From positions 4,214 to 68,213 of the forward strand of contig UQMF01000012.1 of NCBI GenBank assembly GCA_900542145.1: a stretch of 64,000 bases of DNA. Reading direction: 5' to 3'. Below the pieces are notes generated by a model that searched no databases, was not told where the DNA came from, and saw only the letters and a list, made by a program, of their open reading frames with translations. The position numbers and the translations under genes were made by a program. The stretch comes from an uncultured Oscillospiraceae bacterium (GTDB lineage Bacteria > Bacillota > Clostridia > Oscillospirales > Ruminococcaceae). Of this stretch, positions 31,908 to 41,666 are shown in pieces; within the stretch, counting starts at the first letter, position 1; each line of letters opens with the position of its first letter.

Positions 31908-32984
31908 ATGGCTAAGTTAAAGGTTGCAGTGCTGTTCGGAGGGGCTTCGAGCGAGCACGATGTTTCCCTGGTTTCGGCATATTCCGTGCTGAACAATATC
32001 CCGAAGGATAAGTACGACGTGATGTGTATCGGTATCACCAGGAAGGGGCACTGGATGTACTACCCCGGCGAATACGAGGATATAAAGAACGGCGAGTGGG
32101 AGAACAATCCCGACAACTGCACTGCGGTCATCAGTCCGGATACAGTCGGCAAGGGAGTACTCCTGCTGGGGGCTGACGACAAGTGCTACCTGCGCAAGGT
32201 GGACGTGGTGTTCCCGGTGCTGCACGGCAGATTCGGCGAGGACGGTACGGTGCAGGGACTGTGCGCTCTTGCCGGTATTCCCTGCGTCGGCTGCGACATG
32301 ACAAGCAGCGCAGACTGCATGGACAAGGCAATAACGCACACGATCCTTGACGCGGCAGGTATCCGCACCGCGCCATACTGTTATGTTACACGCAGTTCGC
32401 TTTACGATATTGATGGAGCCTGCGAGGACATTGAGAAGAAACTAGGCGGATATCCCATGTTTGTGAAGCCGGCATGTGCAGGCTCCTCCGTGGGAGTAAC
32501 CCGTGCCGCTGACCGCGAGGCGCTCAAGAACGGTATTAAGATTGCATTCGCTCACGGTGAGAAGGTGGTCATCGAAACCGAGATAATCGGCAAGGAAGTC
32601 GAGTGCGCCGTTCTCGGAAACGGCGAGAATCTGATAGCTTCCATTCCGGGGCAGATAACCCCGGCGGAGGAATTCTACGATTATGACGCAAAGTACAAGC
32701 TCGGGACTTCCGTGCTGGATATTCCGGCGAAGATATCTCCGGAGATGACCGAGGAGCTCCGTGCGACTGCGAAAAAGGCGTTCATCGCAATGGGGTGCAG
32801 CGGATTCTCCAGGGTGGATTTCTTTGCGACTGAGGACGGGCTGGTGCTGAACGAGATCAACACCATTCCGGGATTCACGCCGATAAGCATGTATCCGAAG
32901 CTTATGGCGAACATGGGGATAGAGTACGGAGAGCTGCTTGACAGGCTGATCGAGCTTGCCATTGAGAAGAACTCCGAAAACTGA
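31908..32984 (+). CDS. ddl: D-alanine--D-alanine ligase
   Basis: A 358-residue ATP-grasp enzyme that joins two D-Ala for peptidoglycan precursors in the cytoplasm. Visible family motifs: LFGGASSEHDVSLVSA at the N-terminus, VVFPVLHGRFGEDGTVQG, FVKPACAGSSVGVTRA for ATP binding, and the metal-binding VLNEINTIPGFTPISMYP. Length and motifs fit a complete enzyme. I cannot decide from sequence alone between D-Ala and D-Ser/D-lactate specificity, but a single copy in a housekeeping cluster favours D-Ala. GTGGAG precedes the ATG. Confidence 0.95.
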   Translation: MAKLKVAVLFGGASSEHDVSLVSAYSVLNNIPKDKYDVMCIGITRKGHWMYYPGEYEDIKNGEWENNPDNCTAVISPDTVGKGVLLLGADDKCYLRKVDVVFPVLHGRFGEDGTVQGLCALAGIPCVGCDMTSSADCMDKAITHTILDAAGIRTAPYCYVTRSSLYDIDGACEDIEKKLGGYPMFVKPACAGSSVGVTRAADREALKNGIKIAFAHGEKVVIETEIIGKEVECAVLGNGENLIASIPGQITPAEEFYDYDAKYKLGTSVLDIPAKISPEMTEELRATAKKAFIAMGCSGFSRVDFFATEDGLVLNEINTIPGFTPISMYPKLMANMGIEYGELLDRLIELAIEKNSEN

Positions 32985-32999
32985 CCGGGAGTGATGAAT

Positions 33000-33437
33000 T
33001 TGGGAAACAACGCAAATATCAGAATGATAGTAAAGCAGACCGCCGACGGCGCCACGGACAGCTCCGAGCTGTTCACCAAGGGCGAATTCCGGGAGCATGG
33101 CGGCAGCTATTTCATAGACTACGACGAGAGCGAGGCAACGGGCTACGAGGGAAGCCATGTTCAGCTGCGTATCGGGCAGGAGGACGAAACCATCACCATG
33201 ACCCGTACCGGCAGGGCGTTTTCTGCGCTGGTTTTTGAGAACGGCAAGCGGCATTTCTGCCACTACGGCACGGAATACGGCGACTGCATGATCGGGATTT
33301 CCACCAACGAACTGCGCAACGGAATTACCGGCGACGGCGGAGAAATATACGTCCGCTACACGATAGACGTGAACTCCGGGCTTATGCTCACGAACGAGAT
33401 AACTATCCACGTCAAGCCACACGGCAATGAAATATAA
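33000..33437 (+). CDS. DUF1934 (YwiB-like) beta-barrel protein
   Basis: A 145-residue protein with the DUF1934 pattern: a lipocalin-like small barrel with FTKGEFREHGGSYFIDYDES-type strands, a GYEGSHVQLRIG segment and a C-terminal NSGLMLTNEITIHV. The family often sits directly before argS, as here, but its function is unknown. The start is unsure: TTG at 33000 has GGGAG 8 bases upstream; ATG at 32994 and GTG at 32991 are too close to that site. Confidence 0.8.
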   Translation: MGNNANIRMIVKQTADGATDSSELFTKGEFREHGGSYFIDYDESEATGYEGSHVQLRIGQEDETITMTRTGRAFSALVFENGKRHFCHYGTEYGDCMIGISTNELRNGITGDGGEIYVRYTIDVNSGLMLTNEITIHVKPHGNEI

Positions 33438-33461
33438 TTATAATAAGAGGAGATAACAGGA

Positions 33462-35261
33462 ATGTACAACGCAGTAGAATACGCAAAGGCACAGGTCAAG
33501 GAAATGATCATGGGCGCGCTCGGCAGGCTGGTGTCGGATGGAAAGATCCCGGCAGAGCCGCTGCCGCCTTTCCAGGTAACAATCCCGGCGGACAACAGCC
33601 ACGGCGATTTCTCAGCCAACACGGCTCTTGTTTCCGCAAAGGCGCTGAAGAGCAACCCAAGAGCGATCGCGCAGATGATCGCGGATTCCGTGGAATTCGC
33701 CGGAACCGACTTCAGTAAGGTCGAGGTCGCAGGCCCCGGATTCCTGAACTTCTTCATCGGCGAGAGCTGGTTTGAGGGCGTTGTCCGGAATGCTGTCGCA
33801 ATGGGCGACGACTACGGCAAGACTGACCTGGGCAAGGGCAAGCGTGTTCTGGTGGAGTTTGTTTCTGCGAATCCGACCGGACCCATGCATATAGGCAACG
33901 CGCGCGGCGGCGCGCTGGGCGACAGCCTTTCCTCCCTGCTCCAGGAGGCTGGCTACGAGGTCAGCCGTGAATTCTACATCAACGACGCAGGCAACCAGGT
34001 GGCAAAGTTCGGCAAGTCCCTTGACCTGCGCTACATGCAGCTGTGCAGCGAAGCCGGTCAGAAGATCATCGCGGAGTGCGGCGGCGATATGGAGAAGCTG
34101 ACAAAGACTATCTACGACCAGACCGCCACCCCGGACGAGGAGGGCAATATTCCCGAGGAACAGAAGAATTTTCCGTTCACCATGCCCACCGACGTTTATC
34201 TTGGCATGGATATAATTGAGCATGCGAAGAATTACTACGACCTGCACGGCAGAAAGGCTCTTTCTGAGAAGCCCGAGGAGGAGCGCCGCAAGGCACTGGT
34301 GGATTATGCACTTCCGCTGAACGAGCAGCGCCTTGAAACCGACCTGCTGAAGTACCGCATCAAGTACGACAACTGGTTCAAGGAGAGCACGCTCCACAAC
34401 AACGGCGCAGTAAAGGCGGTCATTGAGAAGCTCAAGGCAGGCGGTCACACCTATGAGAAGGACGGCGCACTCTGGCTGAAGGCTACCGATTTCGGCGGCG
34501 ACCAGGATTTCGTACTGGTACGCTCCAACGGATTTCCGACCTACATCGTGCCGGATATCGCGTATCACTACGACAAGCTCATCACCAGAAACTACGACAA
34601 GGCGATAAACGTGCTCGGCGCAGACCACCACGGCTATGTACAGCGCATGAGGATCGCACTCTCCGCCCTTGGGATAGACGAGAAGCGCCTGGACGTCGTT
34701 ATCATGCAGATGGTAATGCTTATCCGCGACGGAAAGCCCTGCAAGCTCAGCAAGCGCTCCGGCAAGGCTATCACGCTGACTACGCTGCTTGACGAAGTTC
34801 CGATTGACGCAGCGAGATTCGTGTTCAATCAGCGTACCGCCGACACCCATCTGGAGTTCGACCTCGACCTCGCGGTGGAGGAATCCAGCAAGAACCCCGT
34901 GTTCTACGTTCAGTACGCTCACGCGAGAATTTGCAGCATAATCCGCAGGCAGGCGGAGGAAGGCGTACAGTACGAGGGCGGCGCAGTATCATACAGCGAC
35001 CCGGCGGAGCTGGCGCTTATCCGCAAGATCGCGGAAATGCCCGAGATGATCAACTCCGCGGCGAAGGACTACGATCCCTCCGCGCTGACCAGATATTCCT
35101 ACGAGCTGGCGCAGGCATTCCACAAGTTCTACGACAGCTGTCCGATAAAGGGCGCGGAGGAGCCGGTGAAGCTCTCCCGACTGGCGCTCTGCATTGCGGC
35201 AAAGACCGCCCTCAAGAATGTACTCACCCTGCTCAAGGTTGAGGCTCCCGAGAGAATGTAA
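33462..35261 (+). CDS. argS: Arginyl-tRNA synthetase
   Basis: The 599-residue class I synthetase has the N-terminal Add1 domain, the HIGH-type motif in PTGPMHIGNARGGALGDS, INDAGNQ, the KMSKS-like loop KLSKRSGKAIT, and a C-terminal DALR anticodon-binding domain ending LLKVEAPERM. It charges tRNA-Arg in the cytoplasm. A good AGAGGAG-type site lies upstream. The yfhO gene starts 3 bases after it, which suggests an operon. Confidence 0.97.
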   Translation: MYNAVEYAKAQVKEMIMGALGRLVSDGKIPAEPLPPFQVTIPADNSHGDFSANTALVSAKALKSNPRAIAQMIADSVEFAGTDFSKVEVAGPGFLNFFIGESWFEGVVRNAVAMGDDYGKTDLGKGKRVLVEFVSANPTGPMHIGNARGGALGDSLSSLLQEAGYEVSREFYINDAGNQVAKFGKSLDLRYMQLCSEAGQKIIAECGGDMEKLTKTIYDQTATPDEEGNIPEEQKNFPFTMPTDVYLGMDIIEHAKNYYDLHGRKALSEKPEEERRKALVDYALPLNEQRLETDLLKYRIKYDNWFKESTLHNNGAVKAVIEKLKAGGHTYEKDGALWLKATDFGGDQDFVLVRSNGFPTYIVPDIAYHYDKLITRNYDKAINVLGADHHGYVQRMRIALSALGIDEKRLDVVIMQMVMLIRDGKPCKLSKRSGKAITLTTLLDEVPIDAARFVFNQRTADTHLEFDLDLAVEESSKNPVFYVQYAHARICSIIRRQAEEGVQYEGGAVSYSDPAELALIRKIAEMPEMINSAAKDYDPSALTRYSYELAQAFHKFYDSCPIKGAEEPVKLSRLALCIAAKTALKNVLTLLKVEAPERM

Positions 35262-35264
35262 GCC

Positions 35265-37922
35265 ATGTTCAAGCAGGAAAGAAAATACTATGCCCGTGCA
35301 TTCCTGTATGCGCTGGCGATGGCAGGGGTGCTCCTGCTGCCGTTCGTGATAATCGACAGAGGATTCTTCGTGTATTACGGCGACTACAACGCGCAGCAGA
35401 TGCCCTTCTACAAGACCTGTATCGAGGCGGTGCAGTCCGGGAATTTCGGCTGGAACTGGAAAACCGACCTCGGAGCGAATTTCGTAGGCTCCTACAGCTT
35501 CTACACGCTGGGAAGCCCGTTCTTTTGGTTCGCGGCGCTGTTCCCGGTGGCGATATCGCAGTATCTGATGGCGCCGCTGCTGGCGCTGAAGATCGCGCTT
35601 TCGTCGCTCTTTGCGTTCGTGTTTATCCGCAGATTTGTGACGAAGCCGCAGAACGCTCTTATCGGAGGTCTGCTTTATGCGTTCTCCGGATACTCGATGT
35701 ACAATATCTTCTTCAACCACTTCCACGAGGCGATAGTGTTCTTTCCGCTTCTGCTGATCGGTCTTGAGGAAGCTGTTGTGAACAAGCGCCGCGGCGCCCT
35801 GGCGCTGGCGGTGGCTATAAACGCGTTCGTGAATTACTTCTTCTTCATCGGGGAGTGTATCTTCCTGGTGCTGTATTTCATCGCAAGACTGATAGGCGAC
35901 AGCCGCTTCCGCTTTGGCGTGAGGGATTTTTTCTGCCTGGCGTTTGAGGCGGTCTGCGGTGTGCTTATCGCAGGGATCCTGTTTGTTCCGTCTATATTCC
36001 AGGTGCTGGACGTGCCGCGTTCGACATCTATGCTGAACGGCTGGGACTTCCTGTTCTACAACAAGAACCAGCGCTATGGACTGATTCTTGAGGCAATGTT
36101 CTTTCCGGGAGAGATCCCGGCTCGCTCCTCCATGTTCGAGAGCGCGGACGCAAAATGGAGCAGCGTGGCGCTGTTCCTGCCGCTGTTCTCCCTCTCAGGA
36201 GTCCTTGCGCTGGTGAAGGGAGCCTCCACCGAGGCTTCGCGGCGCATGAAGTGGCTGCGGATACTGCTTCCGGCATGCTTCGTCATCACGATGATACCGG
36301 GACTGAACTCCTCGTTCGTCCTGTTCAACTACAGCTTCTACACCCGGTGGTGGTATATGCCGGAGCTGCTCTGCGCACTGGCGACCGTCTATGTGCTCGA
36401 GCACGAGGAATTCGACCTCAAGTTCGGCGTGAAGTTCTGCGCCGTGGCTGTGGTGCTCATCTCCCTGCTGGCGGTGTTCTTCCCGATGAAGGACAAGGAA
36501 ACCGACCAGATACTTCCGAGGATAGCCGTGAAGATTTCCCCGGCGGTGTTCGTGAATATCGGCATTGCGATCGCAATGACCGTTGTGGCATTCAGCATGC
36601 TCCACTGGCGGAAGCGCGACAGCGCTGCGAAATTTACGAAAAAGGTGACTGCTGGAGTTGTCGTGTGCTCAATGGCGCTTGGGTATTATTTCGTAAGCTA
36701 CGGCAGGATCCTGGGACCGTATCTCGGGGACTACAACAGCAAGGTTTCCGCGCAGATACACATTGACGACCCGGAATTTCACCGCATGGAATCCCTGGAC
36801 AGTCTGAACAACATCAACATGCTGTGGGATATGAGCTCCCTCAAGAGCTTCACCAGTATTATCCCCAGCTCCACGTTCGACCTGTACGACCTCCTGGGAA
36901 TCGAGCGTTCGGTGAACTCCAACCCCAAGACGGAGAACTACGCGCTGCGCTCCCTCACGAATGTGCGCTATCTTATCGTATCGCAGAATACGGACGAGAA
37001 GAAGCTGGACGATGCGCTGAAGGATATGCCGATGTTCGAATTCATGGAGGAGCAGGACGGTTACGACATCTATCGCAATACCGTGGCGCTTCCCATGGGA
37101 TACGCGTACGACACTTATATTCTGGACTCCGACGCGAAAAAGCAGACCAAGGTGGATAATCTGATGGTCGGCAGCGCGATTCTGACCGAAGAGCAGGCGG
37201 AGAAGTACTCCGACATACTCCTGGAAAGGAAGCCGGAGAGCCTGAACGATGAGCAGAGATACGAGCGGTTCCTTACCGACGCGGAGGAGCGCCAGGCGCT
37301 GGGCGCAAAGCAGTTCAGCGTGAACAGCAGCGGATTCACTGCCGTGACGGATTATACTTCCGAAAAACTCATGGTGTTCAGCGTGCCCTATGACAAGGGC
37401 TGGAGCGGAACTGTGTCCGTACAGGGAGCCGCGCCCCAGGCGCTTGAGGTGGATAAGGTCAACGGCGGATTCATCGGCGTGCGTATTCCGGCAGGCGTGT
37501 GCGAGATCAGCTTCACCTATAAGACCCCCGGCGGAAGCCTGGGAATCATCTGCACAGTGGCTGGAATAGTGCTGTTCGGCGGATATATCCTGCTGTGCTA
37601 TTTCATCATCAAGCGCAGACCGGTGCGCTACGCTCACCTGTATCCCGTTGACCAGAACGACGGCGTGAAGGCGCACAGTTCCTATATTCAACAGCTGTCG
37701 AAGCAGATCTACGACTTCCCGGAAAAGGGAGTGGTGAAGGCGGACAGCGAGAACGAACTGTCCTGGCCGGATGTCGAGGAGAGCTTCATGGACCGGGAGC
37801 GGTATGATTTCAAGAGCCGCAAGCCCAGGCCGAGGACTTCCCACATAACCGAGGAGGACGAGGCTTTCAACGTCATGAAGGAACTCGACGAGAAGAAGAA
37901 CAGCAGCGACGACGGACTTTAA
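35265..37922 (+). CDS. YfhO family membrane protein
   Basis: The 885-residue protein has many membrane segments in the first 480 residues and an extracytoplasmic domain of about 250 residues, then a last membrane helix (LGIICTVAGIVLFGGYILLC) and a charged cytoplasmic tail of about 100 residues. N-terminal motifs GDYNAQQMPFYK, WKTDLGANFVGSY and LGSPFFW match the YfhO family. In other Firmicutes YfhO proteins act as GT-C-type glycosyltransferases that decorate lipoteichoic acid. The sugar and target here are unknown. The charged tail is not usual for all family members. Confidence 0.88.
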   Translation: MFKQERKYYARAFLYALAMAGVLLLPFVIIDRGFFVYYGDYNAQQMPFYKTCIEAVQSGNFGWNWKTDLGANFVGSYSFYTLGSPFFWFAALFPVAISQYLMAPLLALKIALSSLFAFVFIRRFVTKPQNALIGGLLYAFSGYSMYNIFFNHFHEAIVFFPLLLIGLEEAVVNKRRGALALAVAINAFVNYFFFIGECIFLVLYFIARLIGDSRFRFGVRDFFCLAFEAVCGVLIAGILFVPSIFQVLDVPRSTSMLNGWDFLFYNKNQRYGLILEAMFFPGEIPARSSMFESADAKWSSVALFLPLFSLSGVLALVKGASTEASRRMKWLRILLPACFVITMIPGLNSSFVLFNYSFYTRWWYMPELLCALATVYVLEHEEFDLKFGVKFCAVAVVLISLLAVFFPMKDKETDQILPRIAVKISPAVFVNIGIAIAMTVVAFSMLHWRKRDSAAKFTKKVTAGVVVCSMALGYYFVSYGRILGPYLGDYNSKVSAQIHIDDPEFHRMESLDSLNNINMLWDMSSLKSFTSIIPSSTFDLYDLLGIERSVNSNPKTENYALRSLTNVRYLIVSQNTDEKKLDDALKDMPMFEFMEEQDGYDIYRNTVALPMGYAYDTYILDSDAKKQTKVDNLMVGSAILTEEQAEKYSDILLERKPESLNDEQRYERFLTDAEERQALGAKQFSVNSSGFTAVTDYTSEKLMVFSVPYDKGWSGTVSVQGAAPQALEVDKVNGGFIGVRIPAGVCEISFTYKTPGGSLGIICTVAGIVLFGGYILLCYFIIKRRPVRYAHLYPVDQNDGVKAHSSYIQQLSKQIYDFPEKGVVKADSENELSWPDVEESFMDRERYDFKSRKPRPRTSHITEEDEAFNVMKELDEKKNSSDDGL

Positions 37923-37932
37923 GGAGAATGAA

Positions 37933-38475
37933 ATGGGCCATCTTGAAGAAAAGACCATATCCAGTGAACAGAAGTTCGATGGAAAGATAGTCAAGCTTTA
38001 CGTTGACAAGGCAGAGTTGGAGGACGGTAAGATAGTCACCCGTGAGGTGATCCGCCACCCGGGCGGAGTATGCGTGCTTCCCCTGACGGACAAAAACGAG
38101 GTGCTGTTTGTGCGGCAGTTCCGCTATCCGCACCAGACGGTGCTGCTGGAGATCCCGGCAGGAAAGCTGGAATACGGCGAGAGCCATCACGAATGCGGAC
38201 TGCGTGAGCTGAAGGAGGAAACCGGCTGCACCTGCGACGACTACACCTATCTCGGCAGCCTTATCCCGACTCCGGCGTACTGCGGCGAGGTTATCCATAT
38301 GTACCTTGCCCGGGGACTGCATTCCGGCAGCCAGAAGCTGGACGATGGTGAGTTCCTCGAGGTGGAGAAGATACCGCTCGATGAAGCGGTCGCAATGGTA
38401 ATGCGCAACGAGATTCAGGATTCCAAGACCCAGATCGCGCTGCTCAAGACAAAAATGCTCCTGGAGAGAAAATGA
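37933..38475 (+). CDS. NUDIX hydrolase, ADP-ribose pyrophosphatase type
   Basis: A 180-residue protein with a complete Nudix box around residues 78-100: G of PAGKLEYGE, then CGLRELKEETGC. N-terminal VIRHPGGVCVLPL and VLFVRQFRYP are typical of ADP-ribose pyrophosphatases (NudF/YqkG type), which cut ADP-ribose to AMP and ribose 5-phosphate. AAGGAG precedes the ATG. It is last in the run from ddl and ends in a shared terminator with spoVG. Confidence 0.92.
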   Translation: MGHLEEKTISSEQKFDGKIVKLYVDKAELEDGKIVTREVIRHPGGVCVLPLTDKNEVLFVRQFRYPHQTVLLEIPAGKLEYGESHHECGLRELKEETGCTCDDYTYLGSLIPTPAYCGEVIHMYLARGLHSGSQKLDDGEFLEVEKIPLDEAVAMVMRNEIQDSKTQIALLKTKMLLERK

Positions 38476-38479
38476 TTAA

Positions 38480-38502
38480 CCGGGCGAGGAACACTCGCCC
38501 GG
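38480..38502. terminator. Bidirectional terminator between the nudix gene and spoVG
   Basis: CCGGGCGAG (38480-38488) pairs with CTCGCCCGG (38494-38502), loop GAACA. No long T-run on either side. Confidence 0.6.
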
Positions 38503-38507
38503 CACGG

Positions 38508-38765
38508 TCATGAGATATACTGCCTGTAAGCCTCGATAATGCTGTTTTCGAGGGCGCTGCGGGCGTTGGTGCTTATCGGATGGATTATGTCCCGGTATAC
38601 GCCGTGTTCCTCCCTGCGGCTCGGCATTGCCACGAACAGCCTGTCGTCACCCTGCACGACCTTGATGTCGTGGATAGCGACGGCGTTGTCAAGCGTGACC
38701 GAAACCACGGCGCGCAGCCGTCCGTCGTGCATTGTTTTTCTGATTTTAATGTCGCTTATTTCCAT
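38508..38765 (-). CDS. spoVG: Septation/regulatory protein SpoVG
   Basis: The 85-residue protein is typical SpoVG: MEISDIKIRK, LRAVVSVTLDNAVAIHDIKV, then LFVAMPSRR and a short C-terminal helix (NARSALENSIIEAYRQYI). SpoVG is a nucleic-acid-binding regulator linked to asymmetric division and sporulation in Bacillus. The ATG at 38765 has GGAGG 7 bases upstream; the open frame extends 19 codons further without a site. It is divergent from murC and convergent with the nudix gene. Confidence 0.95.
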   Translation of the reverse strand: MEISDIKIRKTMHDGRLRAVVSVTLDNAVAIHDIKVVQGDDRLFVAMPSRREEHGVYRDIIHPISTNARSALENSIIEAYRQYIS

Positions 38766-38863
38766 GAGAAACCTCCATTGTTTTTTGGTTTTATTGTGGG
38801 AATTTTTGCGGATAATATTCATACAATTATTGTAATAACTATCCCGAAAGAAGGAGTTTTACC

Positions 38864-40237
38864 GTGGAAGATTTTCTTACTGGAAAAAAGCACATTCACT
38901 TTATCGGCATAGGCGGCTCGGGAATGTACCCCCTGGCACAGATCCTGCATTCCCAGGGGTATTACCTCACCGGCTCGGATAATAACGAAACCGCCACCCT
39001 GGACGCAGTGCGCAAGATGGGTATTCCGGTGCATCTGGGGCATTCCCCGGAGAACATCATGGGTGCTGACCTCATCGTGCATACCGCGGCGATAATGGCG
39101 GATAATCCCGAGCTCATCGCGGCAAAGAACAGCGGAGTCCTCACCGTGGAGCGCAGCGAACTCCTCGGGCTTGTCACCAGCTGGTACAGCAAGGCGTTCT
39201 GCGTCAGCGGAACCCACGGAAAGACTACAACCACCTCCATGCTGACGCATATCCTGCTGGCGGCTGGCATCGACCTCTCCGCAGTTATCGGCGGTAAGCT
39301 GAAAGCCATCGGCGGAAGCGGCAGGGCAGGCAAGAGCGAATACATGGTCTGCGAGGCGTGCGAATTCGTGGATACGTTCCTCAAGCTGTTCCCGAACATT
39401 TCGATAGTTCTGAACATCGACCGCGACCATTTGGATTACTTCAAGACGATGGAGAATCTCAAGCTGAGTTTCTCAAAGTTCTGCAAGAAAACCACGGATC
39501 TAGTCATTGCCAACGGCAGCGACGCAAATACGATGGAAGCCGTGAATGCGAGCGGTACGGCGGCGCGTGTGATTACTTTCGGCAAGTCTGCGGACTGCGA
39601 CTTCTACCCGGAGAACATACAGCACATCGCGGACTTCCGCACGGAGTTCGACCTCATGCACCACGGCGAGAAGCTGGAGCATATCACGATACGCGTTCCG
39701 GGGATCCACAACGTGTACAATGCGGTCGCAGCCTGTGCGGCGGCGTATTCTGCCGGAATCCCGGCGGAGGCGCTCCGGGAGGGACTGGATAAGTTCGGCG
39801 GCGCAATGCGCAGATTCGAGCGCCTTGCGGAAATCAACGGCGTCACCATCGTGGACGACTACGCACACCACCCGGCGGAGATCGCGGCAACGCTGAAAAC
39901 CGCAAAGGAAATGAGCTTCAAGCGCGTGTGGGCGGTGCACCAGCCGTTCACCTATTCACGCACGGCAATGCTGCTCGACGAGTTTGCGCAGGCGCTTTCC
40001 ATTGCGGACAGGGTAGTCCTGACTGAGATCATGGGCAGCCGTGAGAAGAACACCTATAACATCTATTCAAAGGACCTCGCAGCGAAGATCGACGGCTGCG
40101 TATGGTACACCGGCATGGAGGAGGTCGCGCAGTACGTCGCGGCGAACGTCCAGCCCGGGGATCTGGTAATAACGCTCGGCTGCGGCGATATCTATAAGGC
40201 GGCTGACAGGATAATTGAAATATTAAAGGGAGAATAA
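38864..40237 (+). CDS. murC: UDP-N-acetylmuramate--L-alanine ligase
   Basis: A 457-residue Mur ligase: N-terminal Rossmann part HFIGIGGSGMYPLAQI, ATP loop SGTHGKTTTTSM, central EACEFVDTFL and NIDRDHLDYF, and the C-terminal DDYAHHPAEI. It adds L-Ala to UDP-MurNAc in the cytoplasm. The GTG start has AAGGAG 8 bases upstream. The next gene, tgt, begins 10 bases later. Confidence 0.97.
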   Translation: MEDFLTGKKHIHFIGIGGSGMYPLAQILHSQGYYLTGSDNNETATLDAVRKMGIPVHLGHSPENIMGADLIVHTAAIMADNPELIAAKNSGVLTVERSELLGLVTSWYSKAFCVSGTHGKTTTTSMLTHILLAAGIDLSAVIGGKLKAIGGSGRAGKSEYMVCEACEFVDTFLKLFPNISIVLNIDRDHLDYFKTMENLKLSFSKFCKKTTDLVIANGSDANTMEAVNASGTAARVITFGKSADCDFYPENIQHIADFRTEFDLMHHGEKLEHITIRVPGIHNVYNAVAACAAAYSAGIPAEALREGLDKFGGAMRRFERLAEINGVTIVDDYAHHPAEIAATLKTAKEMSFKRVWAVHQPFTYSRTAMLLDEFAQALSIADRVVLTEIMGSREKNTYNIYSKDLAAKIDGCVWYTGMEEVAQYVAANVQPGDLVITLGCGDIYKAADRIIEILKGE

Positions 40238-40247
40238 GGAGCACTGA

Positions 40248-41387
40248 ATGTTTGAACTGAAAAAGACCGAGGGACGCGCACGCCGCGGATTATTCACAAC
40301 TCCGCACGGCGCGATAGAAACGCCGTTTTTCATGAACGTAGGGACCGCCGCCGCGATAAAGGGCGGCATATCCTCCGTTGACCTCAAGGGACTCAAGACG
40401 CAGGTGGAGCTGTGCAATACCTACCATCTGCACCTCCGCCCGGGGGACGATGTGATATACAAGATGGGCGGACTGCACAAGTTCATGAACTGGGACAAGC
40501 CTATACTGACGGACAGCGGCGGATTCCAGGTGTTCTCCCTGGCGAAGCTGCGCAAGATCAAGGAAGAGGGCGTGTACTTCGCGAGCCACATCGACGGCAG
40601 GCGCCTGTTCATCGGTCCGGAGGAGAGCATGCAGATACAGTCACACCTGGCGTCAACCATTGCGATGGCGTTTGACGAGTGCGTGGAGAATCCTGCTCCG
40701 AGGGATTACGTCCAGCGCTCCGTGGAGCGTACCACAAGGTGGCTCCAGCGCTGCAAGGACGAGATGGCGCGGCTGAACTCCCTGCCGGAAACCATCAACA
40801 AGCAGCAGATGCTGTTCGCAATAAACCAGGGCGGTACCTACGATGATATCCGCGTGGCGCATATGCAGACCATTTCCCAGATGGACCTCGACGGCTACGC
40901 TATCGGCGGACTTGCGGTCGGAGAGCCTACCGAGGATATGTACCATATCCTGGACGTAGTTCTGCCGCATGCGCCGGTGGACAAGCCCCGTTACCTCATG
41001 GGCGTGGGAACTCCGTCGAATATTATCGAGGGAGTTTACCGTGGAATCGACATGTTCGACTGCGTAATGCCGAGCAGAAACGCGCGTCATGCCACGATAT
41101 TCACCTGGGACGGCATAATGCATGCAACAAACAAGTGCTACGAACTGGACGACAAGCCGCTCGATCCCAAGTGCGACTGCCCCACCTGCCGGAATTTCAG
41201 CCGCGCCTATATCCGCCACCTGTTCAAGGCAGGCGAGCAGCTGGGCGGCAGACTTGCGGTGCAGCATAATCTGTATTTCTACAACACACTCATGGAGAAG
41301 ATACGGGACGCGCTGGACGAGGGCAGGTTTGAGGAATTCCGCAATGAGTATTCCGCGAAGCTTGCAACGCTTGTAGACAAGGGGTAA
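40248..41387 (+). CDS. tgt: Queuine tRNA-ribosyltransferase
   Basis: A 379-residue Tgt that swaps guanine 34 for the queuosine precursor preQ1 in tRNA. Motifs: TDSGGFQVFSL with the catalytic-site Asp, GGLAVGEP, nucleophile Asp in GIDMFDCVMPSRNAR, and the zinc set CDCPTCRNFSRAYIRHL. A queA gene, the next step of the same pathway, lies at 58160-59251, apart from it; they are often adjacent in other genomes. Confidence 0.97.
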   Translation: MFELKKTEGRARRGLFTTPHGAIETPFFMNVGTAAAIKGGISSVDLKGLKTQVELCNTYHLHLRPGDDVIYKMGGLHKFMNWDKPILTDSGGFQVFSLAKLRKIKEEGVYFASHIDGRRLFIGPEESMQIQSHLASTIAMAFDECVENPAPRDYVQRSVERTTRWLQRCKDEMARLNSLPETINKQQMLFAINQGGTYDDIRVAHMQTISQMDLDGYAIGGLAVGEPTEDMYHILDVVLPHAPVDKPRYLMGVGTPSNIIEGVYRGIDMFDCVMPSRNARHATIFTWDGIMHATNKCYELDDKPLDPKCDCPTCRNFSRAYIRHLFKAGEQLGGRLAVQHNLYFYNTLMEKIRDALDEGRFEEFRNEYSAKLATLVDKG

Positions 41388-41391
41388 CGAC

Positions 41392-41634
41392 ATGAAGCTG
41401 ATAAGCATAGGCTTCGGCAATACCGTGAACGCCGACAGGATAGTCGCGGTGGTGAGTCCTGAGGCGGCTCCCGTGAAGCGCATCGTGCAGCTTGCCAAGG
41501 ATAATGGCACGGCGATCGACGCTACCTGCGGCAGGCGGACAAAATCCGTCATAATCTGCGACAGCGGACATGTTGTGATGTCCGCGCAGACGCCGGAAAC
41601 AATATCCGGAAAAACTTCCTCCGACGAGGAGTAA
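41392..41634 (+). CDS. remA: RemA-like (DUF370) DNA-binding regulator
   Basis: An 80-residue protein of the RemA/DUF370 family: ISIGFGNTVNADRIVAVVSP, PVKRIVQLAKDNG, DATCGRRTKSVII, DSGHVVMSA. In Bacillus subtilis RemA activates biofilm matrix operons and forms a ring that wraps DNA. The gene sits just before gmk as in many Firmicutes. Targets here are unknown. Confidence 0.92.
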   Translation: MKLISIGFGNTVNADRIVAVVSPEAAPVKRIVQLAKDNGTAIDATCGRRTKSVIICDSGHVVMSAQTPETISGKTSSDEE

Positions 41635-41666
41635 AGCATATATTCAGACATAAAAGGAGAAACATC